Source of the DNA: Curtobacterium sp. MCLR17_007
Lineage (GTDB): Bacteria; Actinomycetota; Actinomycetes; Actinomycetales; Microbacteriaceae
NCBI RefSeq assembly: GCF_003234655.2
Contig: NZ_CP126271.1
Location: forward strand, 2,666,001 to 2,730,000
Length of the DNA stretch: 64,000 nucleotides
Reading direction: 5' to 3'
Of this stretch, positions 1 to 9,169 are shown piece by piece. A model generated the notes under the pieces. It did not search any database, had not been told where the DNA came from, and saw only the letters and a program-made list of their open reading frames with translations. A program made the position numbers and the translations under genes. Within the stretch, counting starts at the first letter, position 1. The number at the start of each line of letters is the position of its first letter.

Positions 1-625
1 TCTGGTCCGGCGGGGAGTTGTCGAGCACCACCGGGTGCCGCACGCCGGTGGCGACGAGGTGGTCGGCGAGGACCTCGACCGCGTCGGCGGGATCGATCCA
101 CACCGCGCCCGTCGGGGGCTCCGACGCCGGGTCGAGCTCGACCATGGGGACGGTGCCGAGCACCTCGTGCCAGCGCTCGCGACGCGAGCCGAAGTACCCG
201 ATCACGACGTCGGTCTGGGCGCCGAGCGCCGCGACCATCCGGTCCGCGTCACTCACCAGGTCGACGTCGGCCAGCATGACGTTCCACCCCTGTTCCGCCG
301 CGAGCCCGACCACCGCGGCGGCGAGCTGCGGCGTGTACGGGTTCCGGAGGTCGTTCACCACGAGCCCGAGCTGGTGGTCGCCGCCCGTGACGAGCCCGCG
401 GCCGAAGCGCGAGGGTCGGTAGTGCAGGACCGCCGCCGCGGACAGGACGCGCTCCTTGGTGCTCGCGCTGATGCCGGGCATGCCGTTCATCGCGCGCGTG
501 ACGGTCTGCCGGGACACCCCCGCGGCCGCGGCGACGTCGATGATCGTCGCCCGGCCGGCGGGAGCGTGCCCCGGTCCGGACCCGGGGTCGCTGGCCGGGT
601 CGGTCAGTCGCGGAGGTCCAGCCAT
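1..625 (-). CDS. LacI-family transcriptional regulator (3' end cut by window edge)
   Basis: The reverse strand encodes an N-terminal LacI helix-turn-helix (TIIDVAAAAGVSRQTVTRAM, about residues 27-46) followed by the hinge and the start of a periplasmic-binding-like ligand domain (LGLVVNDLRNPY). The protein runs off the window, so the C-terminal sugar-binding half is missing. The ATG at 625 lies inside the end of the upstream oxidoreductase gene and overlaps its stop by 22 bp in another frame, so the two are probably co-transcribed. It likely represses the flanking oxidoreductase and sugar-importer genes, whose intergenic region holds two LacI-type palindromes. The exact start is uncertain because the first 25 residues are a low-complexity leader. 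Confidence 0.85.
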   Translation of the reverse strand, partial: MAGPPRLTDPASDPGSGPGHAPAGRATIIDVAAAAGVSRQTVTRAMNGMPGISASTKERVLSAAAVLHYRPSRFGRGLVTGGDHQLGLVVNDLRNPYTPQLAAAVVGLAAEQGWNVMLADVDLVSDADRMVAALGAQTDVVIGYFGSRRERWHEVLGTVPMVELDPASEPPTGAVWIDPADAVEVLADHLVATGVRHPVVLDNSPPDQ

Positions 626-2664
626 GCCACCTGTTCGGGAGTGAGGTCGACGGAGAGGCCCGTCATGGAGGACCGGGCTTCCGCGATCGTACGCGGTCCG
701 AAGAGCGGGAACGTCGGGAACGGCTGGTTGAGCACGTAGGCCAGGGCGATCGCCGTCGCGGGCACGCCGAACTGCTCGCCGAGTTCGCGGGCACGACGCA
801 GGCGCTCGAAGTTGTCGTCCGAGTAGTAGCAGCGCACGAGTTCGGCGTCGCTGGTGTCCTCGGGCTTCGCGCGTCCGGTGAAGAACCCGCGCGCCTGGGA
901 CGACCAGGGCAGCAGCGGGACCTGGCGCTCCTCGAGCCAGGCCTTCGAGGCGGGGTCCGTCGCGTGTCGGCAGCCCGCCCACGGGACGTCGTACGCCTCG
1001 GCCAGGCCGAAGTGGTTGCTCAGGACCTCGAACTCGTGCTTGCCGTTCGCGCGGGCGTAGGCGTTCGCCTCGTCGAAGCGCGCCAGGCTCCAGTTCGACC
1101 CGCCGTACACGCGGATGCGACCCGCGCGACGGTGCTCGTCGAGGACGTCGACGAACTCCCCCACCGGGATGTCCTCGTTGTCGCGGTGCATCATGTAGAT
1201 GTCCGCGTAGTCGGTGCCCTGGCGCTCGAGGCTCTCGAGCAGCTGACGACTCAGGGATTCGGGGTCGCAGTAGGGGGTGTGGGCGCCCTTGGTGATGACG
1301 ACCACGTCCTCGCGGAGTCCGCGGTTCTGGATCCACTTCCCGAGGCGCCCCTCGAGCACGCCGCCGCCGTAGATGTAGCCCGTGTCGAACACGTTGCCGC
1401 CACGCTCGACGAACAGGTCGAAGATCGCGCTGGCGTGCGCCAGGTCGGGCTGGTTGTCGACGCCCATCACCAGGCGCGACAGGCGCTTGCCGACGCCGGG
1501 GATCTCGCCGTACCGCATCGTGTTGTCGCTCTGCACGGTGAGCGGGCGACCGCTGACCGTGGGGATGTCGGCGGTCTCGGCCTCGAACGGGTACCGCAGC
1601 CCGATCGCGGCGCGCCACCGGTCGAGTGTGCGGGCGGTGGCGAGCGACTCGTCGAGGGTGTGCTCTGGCGCGTCGACCCGGCCGGCCGCGAGGGCCGCGG
1701 TCGTGGCGTCGGCCTCGAGCGCGTACGGCGCCGCACCGGCGAAGGACAGCGTGCGCGGGTCCTCGTCGACGGTGCTGATCTGGATCGTCGGGTCGTCGCT
1801 CAGGGTCCACGGGTCGGTCAGCCGGATGCGCCCGGTCGTGCCGTACACGGTGACGACGTTGTCGTCCTGCACCCGGACGCCCGTCCGGACGCTCGCGGTG
1901 ATCGTTCCGGGGCCGCTCGCGCCACCGCGGTACGTCAGGGCAGCGCTCGTCCACTCGTCGACACCCGTCGGGCCGAGCGAGCCGGTCGCGGTGAGCTCGG
2001 TCGGTTCGGCGACCGCGACACCGGTGGCTGCCTGGACGACCGCTGCGGCCATCGTGACCGGGTAGCCGCCGACGTCGAGGATGCCGCCGCCGGCCGTCTC
2101 GACGTCGAACAGGCGGCCGGTGCGGGACCCGGCACGGAACGCGAACGACGCGTCGACGTGGGTGACGTCACCGATCGCGCCCTGGCGGACGAGGTCGAGC
2201 AGGGCAGCGGTCTGGGGGTGGAAGCGGTACATGTACGCCTCGACGAGCGGCAGGCCGGCCTGGCGCGCCGCGTCGACGAGCGCCATGGCGGTGCCGTGGT
2301 TCGGGGCGAGCGGCTTCTCGCAGAGCACGGCCTTGCCGGCGTCGAGCGCGGCGAGCACGAGGTGCGCGTGGCCGGTGTGCACGGTCGAGACGTACACGGC
2401 GTCGACGTCCGGGTCGGCGAGGACCTGGTCGTAGGTGCGCGCGGCGACGTCGGTGAAGCCGTGCTCGACGGCGTCGTCCGCGAACGCCTGGGCGCGCTCG
2501 GCGGACGAGCTCCCCGCCGCGACGAGGGTGGCTCCGGCGGTGCTCGCGTGCAGCTGGGAGAGGAAGCGGCGGGCGATGCTGCCCGGTCCGAGGACGGCCC
2601 AGCCGGGCGTGTCGTGGGCGGCGGCGGTGGGGGTGCCGGCGGTGGTCGCGGTCTGCGCTGACAT
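604..2664 (-). CDS. Fused Gfo/Idh/MocA oxidoreductase-aldo/keto reductase
   Basis: This is one continuous frame of 686 residues with two oxidoreductase modules. Residues about 20-360 form a Gfo/Idh/MocA enzyme: Rossmann segment WAVLGPGSIARRF, the EKPLAPN lysine motif and EAYMYRFHP. Residues about 385-686 form an aldo/keto reductase with the catalytic set visible as FDTGYIYGG (Asp, Tyr), VVITKG (Lys) and YMMHRDN (His). Both modules usually act on sugars or polyols with NAD(P), so a coupled two-step sugar oxidation/reduction is plausible; the substrate is unknown. The ATG at 2664 is preferred (AGGATC just upstream); an in-frame GTG lies at 2694 but sits inside an operator palindrome. It heads the leftward unit with the LacI gene. 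Confidence 0.85.
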   Translation of the reverse strand: MSAQTATTAGTPTAAAHDTPGWAVLGPGSIARRFLSQLHASTAGATLVAAGSSSAERAQAFADDAVEHGFTDVAARTYDQVLADPDVDAVYVSTVHTGHAHLVLAALDAGKAVLCEKPLAPNHGTAMALVDAARQAGLPLVEAYMYRFHPQTAALLDLVRQGAIGDVTHVDASFAFRAGSRTGRLFDVETAGGGILDVGGYPVTMAAAVVQAATGVAVAEPTELTATGSLGPTGVDEWTSAALTYRGGASGPGTITASVRTGVRVQDDNVVTVYGTTGRIRLTDPWTLSDDPTIQISTVDEDPRTLSFAGAAPYALEADATTAALAAGRVDAPEHTLDESLATARTLDRWRAAIGLRYPFEAETADIPTVSGRPLTVQSDNTMRYGEIPGVGKRLSRLVMGVDNQPDLAHASAIFDLFVERGGNVFDTGYIYGGGVLEGRLGKWIQNRGLREDVVVITKGAHTPYCDPESLSRQLLESLERQGTDYADIYMMHRDNEDIPVGEFVDVLDEHRRAGRIRVYGGSNWSLARFDEANAYARANGKHEFEVLSNHFGLAEAYDVPWAGCRHATDPASKAWLEERQVPLLPWSSQARGFFTGRAKPEDTSDAELVRCYYSDDNFERLRRARELGEQFGVPATAIALAYVLNQPFPTFPLFGPRTIAEARSSMTGLSVDLTPEQVAWLDLRD

Positions 2665-2681
2665 GCGGATCCTGTTCGTCT

Positions 2682-2695
2682 CGTGAACCTTCACG
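2682..2695. promoter_or_regulatory. LacI-type operator palindrome, proximal to the oxidoreductase
   Basis: CGTGAACCTTCACG: 6-bp arms CGTGAA/TTCACG around a central CC. It lies 18 bp upstream of the oxidoreductase ATG, as expected for a roadblock operator. Its arms match the second palindrome at 2796-2811. Confidence 0.6.
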
Positions 2696-2755
2696 GTCCT
2701 TCGGGGTCGTGACGACGGTATCGCCGCGATCCGCCCGCTGCAACGGCTCCGGTGC

Positions 2756-2784
2756 TTGACACGGCGTGTCGTGCAGGCAATGCT
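2756..2784 (+). promoter_or_regulatory. Promoter of the sugar-importer operon
   Basis: A perfect TTGACA -35 at 2756-2761 is followed after 17 bp by AATGCT at 2779-2784, a weak -10. The downstream palindrome at 2796-2811 would cover the start of transcription. Confidence 0.5.
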
Positions 2785-2795
2785 CTGCTCCAGTT

Positions 2796-2811
2796 CCGTG
2801 AGCGTTCACGG
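2796..2811. promoter_or_regulatory. LacI-type operator palindrome, proximal to the ABC importer
   Basis: CCGTGAGCGTTCACGG is a 16-bp palindrome with one mismatched pair, containing the GTGA-N4-TCAC layout typical of LacI-family sites. It sits just downstream of the predicted -10 and 47 bp upstream of the binding-protein start. Confidence 0.65.
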
Positions 2812-2857
2812 TCGAACGCGCACGACACCCGATCTCAACGACGAGAGCAGGTCTCCA

Positions 2858-4168
2858 GTGACAGCAGCACCATCGATCAGTCTGAGCCGGCGGGGGTTCC
2901 TCGCCGGTGCAGGTGCCCTCGGGGCACTCGCCAGCACCGCACTCCTGGCCGGGTGCTCGAGCGGCACCGCCATCTCCAAGGACCCCGACGAACTGGTGCT
3001 CTGGTACTGGAATCGGTCGCTCGACCCGAAGTTCCTGCAGCAGGCGGCCCGCGGCATCGACGGCCACCGACCGATGCGGCTGCGTCCCGACCTGATCGGC
3101 GGCGCGGCGTACGACACGAAGTTCCGAACGGCGCTCGCGGGCAAGGCGTTCATCCCCGACGTGCTCATGGTCAACTCGAACTGCTGGCTGTACTTCCCCG
3201 ACGAGGACCTGTTCACCGACTTCGACGCCCACGGCGGGAAGGCGAAGTCGAGCGACTACTACGACTGGAAGCTCTCGCTCGGACGGACCCCGACCGGACG
3301 CCAGTGCTTCTGGCCGGTCGACACCGGGCCGACCGCCTTCTTCTACCGGCAGGACGTGCTGGCGAAGGCCGACCTCCCGACGGACCCCGACGAGGTGTCT
3401 GCGGCGATCAGCACCTGGGACGACTTCCGCCGGTTCGGTGCGACGCTCCGCAAGAAGGCCGGCGTCGCGACGGTGATCACCGCGAACCAGCTCTTCAACC
3501 AGTACGTGTACGCCAGCCCCACCCGGTACTTCGACCGCGATGACCGGCCGGTGTTCGAGCGGGACGACAGCAGCATCCGGAAGGCGTGGGAGAACGCCGT
3601 GGCGTGCGCGAAGTCCGGGGTCACGGGCAACCTGCAGTCCGGTACCGACCAGAACGCCGGATGGGTGTCGGGCCGCGTCGCCGGGCAGATCGAGGGCGCC
3701 TGGTGGACGCAGGTCATCCACGACACCGCACCCGACTCGTCCGGGCAGTGGCGGATCGCCCGCCAGCCCGAGCGGCCCGGCAACAGCGGCGGCTCGTTCC
3801 TGACGGTCCCGAAGACCTCGAAGGACCCAGCTGCCGCGGTGGCCTTCGCACAGTGGATCACCTCGCCCGAGGTCCAGTCGCACACGTACAACGACATCCA
3901 GCTGTTCCCGTCGACGCCGTCGTCGTTCGACAACGGTCTGATGCGCAAGCCCGGGGACTTCTTCGGGGACCAGGACCCGCTGACGTTCTTCAGCGACACC
4001 GCGATGGACGTCCCCGTGACGTACATCTCGAACAACGAACGGTTCATCGGCGCCTTCGCGACCGAGATCACCAACGTCGAAGCGGCCGGCAAGGACCCGG
4101 ACCGCGCGTGGCAGGACGCCGTCGACCAGACCAACCGTGTCCTCGAGAAGCGTGGGGTCGGCGCATGA
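2858..4168 (+). CDS. ABC transporter sugar-binding lipoprotein (family 1)
   Basis: This 436-residue protein starts with a twin-arginine-like signal ([15 protein letters not shown]) that ends in a lipobox LLAGC, so it is probably exported folded and lipid-anchored. The rest matches the extracellular solute-binding family 1 pattern, with VLWYWN near the mature N-terminus, a GQIEGAWW segment and a [17 protein letters not shown] stretch near the C-terminal lobe. The GTG at 2858 is chosen because it follows an AGCAGG ribosome site and places the signal peptide at the terminus; the frame is open further upstream, but that part overlaps the promoter and operator. It is first of three overlapping importer genes. 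The sugar is unknown. Confidence 0.88.
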   Translation: MTAAPSISLSRRGFLAGAGALGALASTALLAGCSSGTAISKDPDELVLWYWNRSLDPKFLQQAARGIDGHRPMRLRPDLIGGAAYDTKFRTALAGKAFIPDVLMVNSNCWLYFPDEDLFTDFDAHGGKAKSSDYYDWKLSLGRTPTGRQCFWPVDTGPTAFFYRQDVLAKADLPTDPDEVSAAISTWDDFRRFGATLRKKAGVATVITANQLFNQYVYASPTRYFDRDDRPVFERDDSSIRKAWENAVACAKSGVTGNLQSGTDQNAGWVSGRVAGQIEGAWWTQVIHDTAPDSSGQWRIARQPERPGNSGGSFLTVPKTSKDPAAAVAFAQWITSPEVQSHTYNDIQLFPSTPSSFDNGLMRKPGDFFGDQDPLTFFSDTAMDVPVTYISNNERFIGAFATEITNVEAAGKDPDRAWQDAVDQTNRVLEKRGVGA

Positions 4169-5208
4169 GCACGAAGCAGGCACCACCGACCACGAGCATC
4201 CCGGCGGTCGTCGGGACCCCCACGGCGTCGATCACCACGGCGGCCTCCGGGAAGCGCCTGGGACTGCGGAGGTTCTGGCCGCAGTACGTCGCGATCGCGC
4301 CGTTCTACGTGCTGTTCCTGGTGTTCGGGCTGTTCCCGATCGTCTTCTCGATCGTGCTGTCCTTCACGGACTGGGACGGCATCGGGGCACCGGCGTGGGT
4401 CGGGTTCGCGCAGTACGAGTACCTGCTCGGCGACCCGCGGTTCTGGAACGCCGTCGGCAACACGTTCCTGATCTGGGTGATGTCGACGATCCCGATGCTC
4501 TTCCTGGCACTCGTGCTGGCGTTCCTGCTGCACGGCAACATCCGCGCGAAGGGCTTCTACCGGGTGGCGTTCTTCATCCCGAACGTCACGAGCATGGTCG
4601 CGATGGCGATCGTGTTCGGCTCGGTGTTCTCCGACGGCTTCGGCCTGGTGAACGCCGCGCTCCGAACGCTCGGGGCCGACCCGGTCGGATGGCTGTCGTC
4701 GTACTGGGGCATCAAGGTGACGATCTCCGTGATGGTCATCTGGCGCTGGACGGGCTACAACGCGATCATCTACCTGGCCGGGCTGCAGTCGATCCCGACC
4801 GAGCTCTACGACGCCGCGAAGGTCGACGGTGCGAACACCTGGCAGATCTTCTCCCGCATCACGGTCCCGCTGCTGCGGCCGGTGATCCTGTTCACGCTGA
4901 TCACGTCGACCATCGGCGGACTCGGGCTCTTCACCGAGCCGCAGATCCTGTTCAACGGCGGTTCGGTCGGCGGACCGGACGAGGCGGGCATGACGATCGT
5001 GCTGTACCAGTACGAACAGGCGTTCAACCAGTTCGACTTCGGGTACGGGTCCGCGATCGCCTGGGTCCTGTTCCTGTTCTCCGTGGTTTTCGCGATCATC
5101 AACTGGCGCCTGCTCAGTGAGCGGGACGGCCTGAAGACACCACGGCGCCTGCGCACCGCGCGCACGGTCCGCCCCGTCCGCTCGACCACGAAGGGGGTCG
5201 ACGCATGA
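4165..5208 (+). CDS. Sugar ABC transporter permease, MalF/UgpA type
   Basis: A 347-residue inner-membrane permease. About 40 N-terminal residues are Thr/Ala-rich and cytoplasmic; the first membrane span is [20 protein letters not shown]. The EAA loop that docks the ATPase is visible as [16 protein letters not shown], followed by [12 protein letters not shown], near residue 220. The ATG overlaps the binding-protein stop (ATGA), so translation is coupled. It pairs with the next gene as a heterodimeric channel. No ATP-binding subunit is encoded nearby. Confidence 0.93.
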   Translation: MSTKQAPPTTSIPAVVGTPTASITTAASGKRLGLRRFWPQYVAIAPFYVLFLVFGLFPIVFSIVLSFTDWDGIGAPAWVGFAQYEYLLGDPRFWNAVGNTFLIWVMSTIPMLFLALVLAFLLHGNIRAKGFYRVAFFIPNVTSMVAMAIVFGSVFSDGFGLVNAALRTLGADPVGWLSSYWGIKVTISVMVIWRWTGYNAIIYLAGLQSIPTELYDAAKVDGANTWQIFSRITVPLLRPVILFTLITSTIGGLGLFTEPQILFNGGSVGGPDEAGMTIVLYQYEQAFNQFDFGYGSAIAWVLFLFSVVFAIINWRLLSERDGLKTPRRLRTARTVRPVRSTTKGVDA

Positions 5209-6122
5209 CCGCGACACAGCCGACCACGACCACGACGAACACGGCGGCCGCCCTCGGCCGCCCCGGTGCCGCTGCCGACGACCCGCACCGCGGGTTCCGG
5301 CGCGGCTGGGTCGGGACGCTCGTGACACACGTCTGCCTGGTGGTCGGCGTCGTGCTCTCGATCTTCCCGTTCTGGTGGCTGCTCGTCATGTCCACGTCGA
5401 CGAACGCGCAGATCTTCGGCTACCCGCCGTCGCTGTGGTTCGGCAGCAACGCGCTGGCGAACGTCGCCTCGGTGTTCGCCAACGTGGACATGCTCCGCGC
5501 ACTGCTGAACACGGTGATCGTCGCCGGGTCCACCGCCGTGCTGGTGATGCTGTTCGACTCGCTCGCCGCGTTCGCGTTCGCCAAGTACGAGTTCCCGTTC
5601 AAGCGGTCGCTCTTCACGGTGATGCTCGCGACGTTCCTGGTGCCCGGCAGCCTGTCCCTGGTGCCGAGCTTCGTGCTGATGTCGCACCTCGGGTGGATCG
5701 GCGGACTGCAGGCCCTGATCGTGCCGGGAGCGGCGAACGCCTTCGGCATCTTCCTGCTCCGCCAGTTCGCCACCGGCTCGATCCCGAACGAGATCATCGA
5801 CTCCGCGCGGGTCGACGGGGCCGGCTTCTTCCGGACCTGGTGGTCGATCGCGGTGCCGATGCTGCGCGGCGGTCTGGCGTTCCTCGGGATCTTCACGTTC
5901 ATCACCGCGTGGAACGACTACGTCTGGCCGCTGATCGTGCTGATCGACCCGAAGGGCCAGACACTGCAGGTGGCGCTCGCCGGGCTCAGCTCGGTGAACG
6001 CGACCGACCTGGGGGCCGTCATGGCTGGCGCGGTGATCAGCGTGTTCCCGCTGATCGGCGTGTTCATCATCGGGTCGCGGCACTTCATCGCGAACATCGC
6101 GGCCGGTGCCCTGAAGGGCTGA
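5205..6122 (+). CDS. Sugar ABC transporter permease, MalG/UgpE type
   Basis: A 305-residue permease and the second channel half. The EAA loop reads [17 protein letters not shown], followed by [14 protein letters not shown]. The C-terminal membrane block and ending ([13 protein letters not shown]) are typical of MalG-type subunits. The ATG overlaps the previous stop (ATGA). The operon appears to end here: the next gene has its own -10 box 46 bp downstream. As with many actinobacterial carbohydrate importers, the ATPase is probably a shared MsmK/MsiK-type protein encoded elsewhere. Confidence 0.93.
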   Translation: MTATQPTTTTTNTAAALGRPGAAADDPHRGFRRGWVGTLVTHVCLVVGVVLSIFPFWWLLVMSTSTNAQIFGYPPSLWFGSNALANVASVFANVDMLRALLNTVIVAGSTAVLVMLFDSLAAFAFAKYEFPFKRSLFTVMLATFLVPGSLSLVPSFVLMSHLGWIGGLQALIVPGAANAFGIFLLRQFATGSIPNEIIDSARVDGAGFFRTWWSIAVPMLRGGLAFLGIFTFITAWNDYVWPLIVLIDPKGQTLQVALAGLSSVNATDLGAVMAGAVISVFPLIGVFIIGSRHFIANIAAGALKG

Positions 6123-6180
6123 GTCCGCGGGCGGCGGGGCGGTACCGTCCCGCCACCCGTGACTCTCTAGACTCCCCCTC

Positions 6181-6729
6181 ATGGCAAGTGCTCGCGACCG
6201 CGTCCTCGACAGCTTCGTCGCCATCGTGTGCGCGGAGGGCGAGCGTCCCGCGACCCTCGACGCCGTCGCCGCGCGGGCCGGGGTCTCGAAGGGCGGGCTG
6301 CTCTACCACTTCGGGTCGAAGGCCGCCCTGGTCGAGGGGCTCTGCGACCGGCTCGCCGACCTGTCTGCCGCCGACGTGGAGCGGATGCGCGACGCCGAGG
6401 ACGGCCCCGCTCGCTACTTCGTCCGCAACTGCCAGTTCGTCGGCAGCGAGCTCGACCTCGCACTGCTGGCCGCCAGTCGCCTGCAGCAGGCCGGCTACGA
6501 CGAGGCGGGGCGCACCCTCGACGAGACCGAGAACGCCTGGCTCGCGACGCTGGTGGACGCGCTCGGCGACGTGCCGACGGCGCAGGCGATCAAGCTCATG
6601 GGCGACGGGCTGTACCACGCGGCGTCCCTCGGCGCGGCGAGTGCCGGCCGCCCGGACCGGGCGAGCGTCGACATGGAACCCCTGCTCGTGGTGGTCGACC
6701 GTCTGGTGTCCGCCCGGCCCGGGGCGTGA
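6181..6729 (+). CDS. TetR-family transcriptional regulator
   Basis: A 182-residue regulator with an N-terminal TetR helix-turn-helix (TLDAVAARAGVSKGGLLYHF, about residues 23-42) and an all-alpha ligand domain. Its TAGACT -10 box (6168-6173) ends 7 bp before the ATG, so the transcript is probably leaderless. No divergent neighbour suggests its target; the ABC importer upstream runs in the same direction and has its own LacI-type control. The ligand is unknown. Confidence 0.88.
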   Translation: MASARDRVLDSFVAIVCAEGERPATLDAVAARAGVSKGGLLYHFGSKAALVEGLCDRLADLSAADVERMRDAEDGPARYFVRNCQFVGSELDLALLAASRLQQAGYDEAGRTLDETENAWLATLVDALGDVPTAQAIKLMGDGLYHAASLGAASAGRPDRASVDMEPLLVVVDRLVSARPGA

Positions 6730-6796
6730 ACCCGGACGTCGGCACCTGGGGATAGACTGGCGGCGTTCCACCCGCCTGACTTCCGGAGGTACCACC

Positions 6797-6967
6797 GTGG
6801 GCCGCGTCATCGCTGCTGTCTTCTCGATCCTGCTGCTCGTGGTCTCCATGTACCTGTTCGGCGTGGCCTTCCAGGTCGCCTCGGGTCAGGCCTTCGTCTT
6901 CATGGGCGGCGTGCTCCTCATGTCGCTCTCGTTCTTCCTGCCGATCCACGTGTTCGGCAAGCGGTAG
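6797..6967 (+). CDS. Small two-span membrane protein
   Basis: A 56-residue protein made almost wholly of two hydrophobic helices (IAAVFSILLLVVSMYLFGVAF and FVFMGGVLLMSLSFFLPIHVF, shown in part) with a basic end GKR. The GTG start is supported by a GGAGGT ribosome site 6 bp upstream, and a TAGACT -10 candidate lies at 6753-6758. It is followed by a strong hairpin. I do not recognise a function. Confidence 0.75.
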   Translation: MGRVIAAVFSILLLVVSMYLFGVAFQVASGQAFVFMGGVLLMSLSFFLPIHVFGKR

Positions 6968-6980
6968 TCACCACCGCACG

Positions 6981-7020
6981 GCAGAACGGCCCCGCACCGA
7001 TCGGTGCGGGGCCGTTCTGC
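6981..7020 (+). terminator. Perfect 40-bp palindrome, likely terminator
   Basis: Both 20-base arms match exactly (GCAGAACGGCCCCGCACCGA and its complement) with no spacer. It lies 14 bp after the small membrane protein stop. There is no U-tract, as is common in GC-rich actinobacteria. Confidence 0.75.
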
Positions 7021-7090
7021 GTACCGGGTCTTCCGCGTACCGGGTCTTCCGCGTGCGGGGTCTTCCGCGTGCGGGGTCTTCCGCGTGCGG
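7019..7090. repeat. 16-bp tandem repeat, four and a half copies
   Basis: Units at 7019, 7035, 7051 and 7067 read GCGTACCGGGTCTTCC (twice) then GCGTGCGGGGTCTTCC (twice), followed by a half unit. The array begins at the last two bases of the preceding palindrome. Confidence 0.9.
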
Positions 7091-7118
7091 TCGTCGTTCG
7101 CTTCGCACTCCCTGACGA

Positions 7119-7150
7119 ACATCGCGCCCCGAGGGATCGGGGCGCGATGT
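7119..7150 (-). terminator. Terminator hairpin after ribH
   Basis: A 14-bp perfect stem, ACATCGCGCCCCGA/TCGGGGCGCGATGT, with a GGGA loop. It lies 50 bp beyond the ribH stop. The stem and the following GGGGTGCGACG resemble the hairpin at 56502-56563. Confidence 0.75.
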
Positions 7151-7199
7151 CAAGGACGGGGTGCGACGCGGGCGGCGGCGACCCTCCGGACCGCCGCCG

Positions 7200-7682
7200 T
7201 CAGACGACGGGGACGGTCAGGGTCCGGAGCAGCACGGCGGTCGACACGGCGGCGTGCGCGGCCTCGGCACCCTTGTCCTCCTTCGAGCCGGGCAGGCCCG
7301 CGCGGTCGATCCCCTGCTGCTCGTCGTCGAGGGTGAGCACGCCGAAGCCGACGGGCTTGCCGGTGTCGATCGCGACGCGGGTCAGCCCGTCGGTCGCCGC
7401 CGACGACACGTACTCGAAGTGCGGGGTGCCCCCGCGGATGATGACCCCGAGGGCCACGACCGCGTCGAACCCGGCGCCGAGGGCGGCCTTCGCGACGACG
7501 GGGAGCTCGAAGCTGCCCGGCACGGGCAGCACGGTGGCCTCGGCACCGAGACGCTCGACCTCACGTCGGGCGCCGGCCAACAGCCCGGCCGCGATCGTCT
7601 CGTGCCACTGCCCGGCGACGATCGCCACCCGGACCCCGCTGCCGTCGACCTGGTCGCGCTCCGCTGCGCCTGCTCCGCTCAT
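7200..7682 (-). CDS. ribH: 6,7-dimethyl-8-ribityllumazine synthase
   Basis: The 160-residue lumazine synthase joins 5-amino-6-ribitylamino-uracil to 3,4-dihydroxy-2-butanone 4-phosphate, the penultimate riboflavin step. Family motifs visible are [47 protein letters not shown] and [20 protein letters not shown]. It is third in the operon, with an ATG that overlaps the ribB stop (ATGA). The length is usual for the family. Confidence 0.96.
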   Translation of the reverse strand: MSGAGAAERDQVDGSGVRVAIVAGQWHETIAAGLLAGARREVERLGAEATVLPVPGSFELPVVAKAALGAGFDAVVALGVIIRGGTPHFEYVSSAATDGLTRVAIDTGKPVGFGVLTLDDEQQGIDRAGLPGSKEDKGAEAAHAAVSTAVLLRTLTVPVV

Positions 7683-8419
7683 CGTTCGGTTCCTTCCGTG
7701 GGCGAGACGTCCGTCGCCGCCCGGTCTGCCGCGTCGAGCCACTCGACGAGTGCGGCGATGGTGATGACGGGCACGTCGGCGCGTGCCCCGAGTTCGACGA
7801 GCCGCGGCAGCCGCATCATGCTGCCGTCCTCGTCGACGATCTCGCAGATCGCGGCCGCTGGGCGCAACCCCGCCGCCGTGACGAGCTCGATCGCGGCTTC
7901 GGTGTGCCCGGCGCGCTCGCGGACCCCGCCGGGACGTGCGCGCAGCGGCACCACGTGGCCCGGTCGGTGCAGGTCGTCCCGCACCGACGCCGGATCGGCG
8001 AGCACCCGGAGCGTGCGGGCTCGGTCGTGCGCGCTGATGCCCGTGGTCACGCCGACCGCGGCATCGACGGTGACCGTGTAGGCGGTGCCCCGCACGTCCT
8101 CGTTGTGCGCCACCATCGGCGGCAGGTCGAGGGCATCGGCGATCTCGGCGCTGACCGGGGCGCAGATGAAGCCGGACGAATGCGCGACGGTCCACGCGAT
8201 CCATTCGGGTGTCGCGAGCTCGGCGGACAGGATGACGTCGCCCTCGTTCTCGCGGTGCTCGTCGTCGGCGACGATGACGGGGCGCCCGGCGGCGATCGCG
8301 GCCACGGCCGCCTCGATGGTCGCCAGACCGGGCACGGCCCGGTCGTCAGCCGGACTGGAGGCCCGCCCCGCGCCCGCAACGCCGGCCACGTCGGTCAGGT
8401 GCCCGGTCTCGGTGCCCAT
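7679..8419 (-). CDS. ribB: 3,4-dihydroxy-2-butanone 4-phosphate synthase, RibB only
   Basis: A 246-residue single-domain enzyme making the four-carbon riboflavin precursor from ribulose 5-phosphate. Motifs: [14 protein letters not shown] (metal/active-site loop), [28 protein letters not shown]. Many actinobacteria have a RibBA fusion; here the frame ends soon after the RibB domain and no GTP cyclohydrolase II part follows. Start: ATG at 8419 (TGATG with the ribE stop) or GTG at 8422 (GTGA). The N-terminal 25 residues are a non-conserved linker containing a dispersed REP-like word (8350-8367). Confidence 0.93.
   Translation of the reverse strand: MGTETGHLTDVAGVAGAGRASSPADDRAVPGLATIEAAVAAIAAGRPVIVADDEHRENEGDVILSAELATPEWIAWTVAHSSGFICAPVSAEIADALDLPPMVAHNEDVRGTAYTVTVDAAVGVTTGISAHDRARTLRVLADPASVRDDLHRPGHVVPLRARPGGVRERAGHTEAAIELVTAAGLRPAAAICEIVDEDGSMMRLPRLVELGARADVPVITIAALVEWLDAADRAATDVSPTEGTER
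8350..8367. repeat. REP-like word inside ribB 5' linker
   Basis: CCGGACTGGAGGCCCGCC, a member of the CTGGAGGCCCGG family found at 12 places in the window. Here it encodes non-conserved residues before the RibB domain. Confidence 0.6.
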
Positions 8420-9063
8420 CACCGGGCCTCCAGACCGACCGCCTGCGCAGCGGCGTCGAGCCGGAGCATGCGACGGACGTGGCGGGCGAGGACGTCGGTC
8501 TCGACGTTGACCCGGTCACCGGGGACGCGGTCGCCCAGGGTGGTGGCCGCGAGGGTCTCGGGGATGAGGCTGACCTCGAACCAGGCGTCGGACGGGTCGG
8601 TCGTCTCGGGTGAGACGGCACTGACGGTGAGCGAGACGCCGTCGAGCGCGACCGAGCCCTTGTCGACCACGAGCGGGCTGAGCTCGGGCGTCAGGGCGAA
8701 GCGGACCCGGCGCCAGCCGTCGCCGTCCGCGGTCTCGAGCACGGTCGCGGTGCCGTCGACGTGGCCCTGGACGATGTGGCCGCCCAGTCGGTCCCCGACC
8801 GACGCCGCACGCTCGAGGTTGACGGGGTCCCCGACCCGCAGCGACCCGTGTGCGCTCATGTCGAGCGTCTGCTTCATGACGAAGGCGGTGAAGGACTCGG
8901 GGGTCTGCCCGACGACGGTCAGGCAGACGCCGCTGGTCGCGATCGAGTCGCCGTGGCTGGCGTCGGCCACGACCAGGGGGCCGCGGATGGTGAGCGCGAC
9001 GGAGTCGCCGTGCTGCTCGACGGCGGTGACCGTGCCGAGTTCCTCGATGATGCCGGTGAACAC
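8419..9063 (-). CDS. ribE: Riboflavin synthase, alpha subunit
   Basis: A 214-residue enzyme that dismutates two lumazines into riboflavin. It shows the duplicated lumazine-binding barrel: [10 protein letters not shown] with GVCLTVVGQ in the first half, then [10 protein letters not shown] and DGVSLTV in the second. The GTG at 9063 is chosen because the family always begins M/V-FTGI and AGGAAGG lies 7 bp upstream. It heads the ribE-ribB-ribH operon under the FMN aptamer. The 3' end carries a REP-like word (8421-8440) that encodes the last residues GLEAR. Confidence 0.95.
   Translation of the reverse strand: MFTGIIEELGTVTAVEQHGDSVALTIRGPLVVADASHGDSIATSGVCLTVVGQTPESFTAFVMKQTLDMSAHGSLRVGDPVNLERAASVGDRLGGHIVQGHVDGTATVLETADGDGWRRVRFALTPELSPLVVDKGSVALDGVSLTVSAVSPETTDPSDAWFEVSLIPETLAATTLGDRVPGDRVNVETDVLARHVRRMLRLDAAAQAVGLEAR
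8421..8440. repeat. REP-like word at the ribE 3' end
   Basis: ACCGGGCCTCCAGACCGACC, inverted relative to the copy at 8350. It forms the last codons of ribE. Confidence 0.55.
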
Positions 9064-9169
9064 TGGTGCCCTTCCTACGGGACTCCGGGTGTGCACGACG
9101 GTCGTCGGCGGAGCGGACGGGTGCACCGCGGCCACGGACCTGCAGGGTCCGGGCATGGTGGTGCCGTCC

